A program made the translations under genes and the position numbers. A stretch of DNA of 33,307 nucleotides from Bacillota bacterium (GTDB lineage: Bacteria; Bacillota_E; JAJZYS01; JAJYTV01): contig JAJZVM010000036.1 of assembly GCA_021845645.1 (NCBI GenBank), positions 1-33,307 on the forward strand. Reading direction: 5' to 3'. Position 1 is the first letter of the stretch, and each line of letters starts with the position of its first letter. Below the pieces are notes generated by a model. The model searched no databases. It was given only the letters and a program-made list of their open reading frames with translations, and was not told the origin of the DNA. Below, in pieces: positions 33,017-33,307 of this stretch.

Positions 33017-33307
33017 TTGGCCGACCTCGCCACAAGCCTGACCCGCCTCTTTGTCCTGGCGTACATGTCCCAGACCGTCTCGCAGATCGGCGAGCGTCTG
33101 GTGCCACCCGGCGTCATGAGCCAGCGCGCCCGCGAAAGTCTCGGCGAGTGGATCTCCACCGCTGCAGGCGTCGGCCTCACGTTCGCGGCGGACGCCGACA
33201 TCCTCGGGGACCTCGGCCTGCCGTTCGAGCCCGCGATCATCGGCGTGCTCCTGACCGGATTGATCGTCGGCCAGGGCGGACGCTTCCTGGCGAACTGGGT
33301 CGCCGGG
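33017..33307 (+). CDS. Membrane protein of unknown function, N-terminal part
   Basis: A TTG start at 33017 preceded by GAGGAGGGA opens a frame that is still open at the window end (97 codons). The protein begins MADLATSLTRLFVLAYMSQTVS, continues with a charged stretch (ERLVPPGVMSQRARESLGEW) and two hydrophobic helices (ISTAAGVGLTFAADA and EPAIIGVLLTGLIVGQGGRFLANWV). The last segment resembles small membrane proteins with a TGLxxxxGxxFxxxW-type helix, but no family is claimed. Confidence 0.6.
   Translation, partial: MADLATSLTRLFVLAYMSQTVSQIGERLVPPGVMSQRARESLGEWISTAAGVGLTFAADADILGDLGLPFEPAIIGVLLTGLIVGQGGRFLANWVAG

Noticed and set aside
1..33307. CRISPR arrays, IS elements, att sites, tRNA or rRNA genes
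   Set aside because: No regularly spaced repeats, transposase motifs or cloverleaf-like stretches were seen when reading through.

Overview
The window is GC-rich DNA from what looks like an aerobic, menaquinone-using, Gram-positive-type bacterium, probably a high-GC member of the Bacillota. This assignment is inference. It rests on strong GGAGG ribosome-binding sites with many GTG/TTG starts, a YwiC-like protein, a Bacillota-type IspH (GYCYGVVDAM near the N-terminus), a Bacillus-like hemA-C-D-B order, a MenG methyltransferase, an M-box Mg2+ riboswitch, and lipoproteins with clear lipoboxes. No phage, IS element, CRISPR array, rRNA or tRNA was recognised. Almost everything is chromosomal core or near-core metabolism.

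Layout. 1-1189: end of a cytochrome bd oxidase operon (cydA tail, cydB). 1339-3099: a decayed patch holding a secreted lipoprotein whose signal peptide is interrupted by an apparent one-base frameshift, facing an SH3-domain pseudogene. 3261-9672 (minus strand): a coenzyme-B12 acyl-CoA mutase operon (large subunit, B12-binding small subunit, MeaB chaperone), an acyl-CoA dehydrogenase interrupted by an in-frame TAA, an SCP2-like protein, dapB, a methyltransferase and an A-type Fe-S carrier. 9846-11222: phosphoglucomutase/phosphomannomutase. 11349-13406: an M-box riboswitch with terminator, a hairpin that masks the ribosome-binding site, an Nramp-family transporter with a non-canonical metal site, a small single-pass membrane protein and a terminator. 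13429-15813: divergent LysR regulator and MFS efflux pump. 15842-22959 (minus strand): small membrane protein, menG, hemA, hemC, hemD, hemB, ispH and ywiC-like gene, a quinone/heme/isoprenoid run. 23121-26761: lipoprotein of unknown function, an HTH/binding-domain regulator divergent from a molybdate/tungstate-like binding lipoprotein, and a YbjQ protein. 26988-29437: two convergent flavoprotein reductases, the second an NDH-2. 29460-32734 (minus strand): succinate dehydrogenase operon sdhC-A-B resembling mycobacterial Sdh1. 33017-end: start of an unrecognised membrane protein.

Much of the window serves aerobic respiration: NDH-2 and succinate dehydrogenase feed menaquinone (MenG), heme comes from the hem run, and cytochrome bd is a terminal oxidase. 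The most interesting system is the M-box-controlled Nramp-like gene. The Mg2+ riboswitch and the altered metal-site residues (DAGG for DPGN, APW for MPH) independently point to a Mg2+ rather than Mn2+ transporter. It carries a second RNA hairpin over its ribosome-binding site and an undescribed small membrane protein downstream. Second is the mutase, whose two substrate-specificity residues (Phe and Gln) mark it as an isobutyryl-CoA-type rather than a methylmalonyl-CoA mutase, next to a dehydrogenase that has lost its reading frame integrity.
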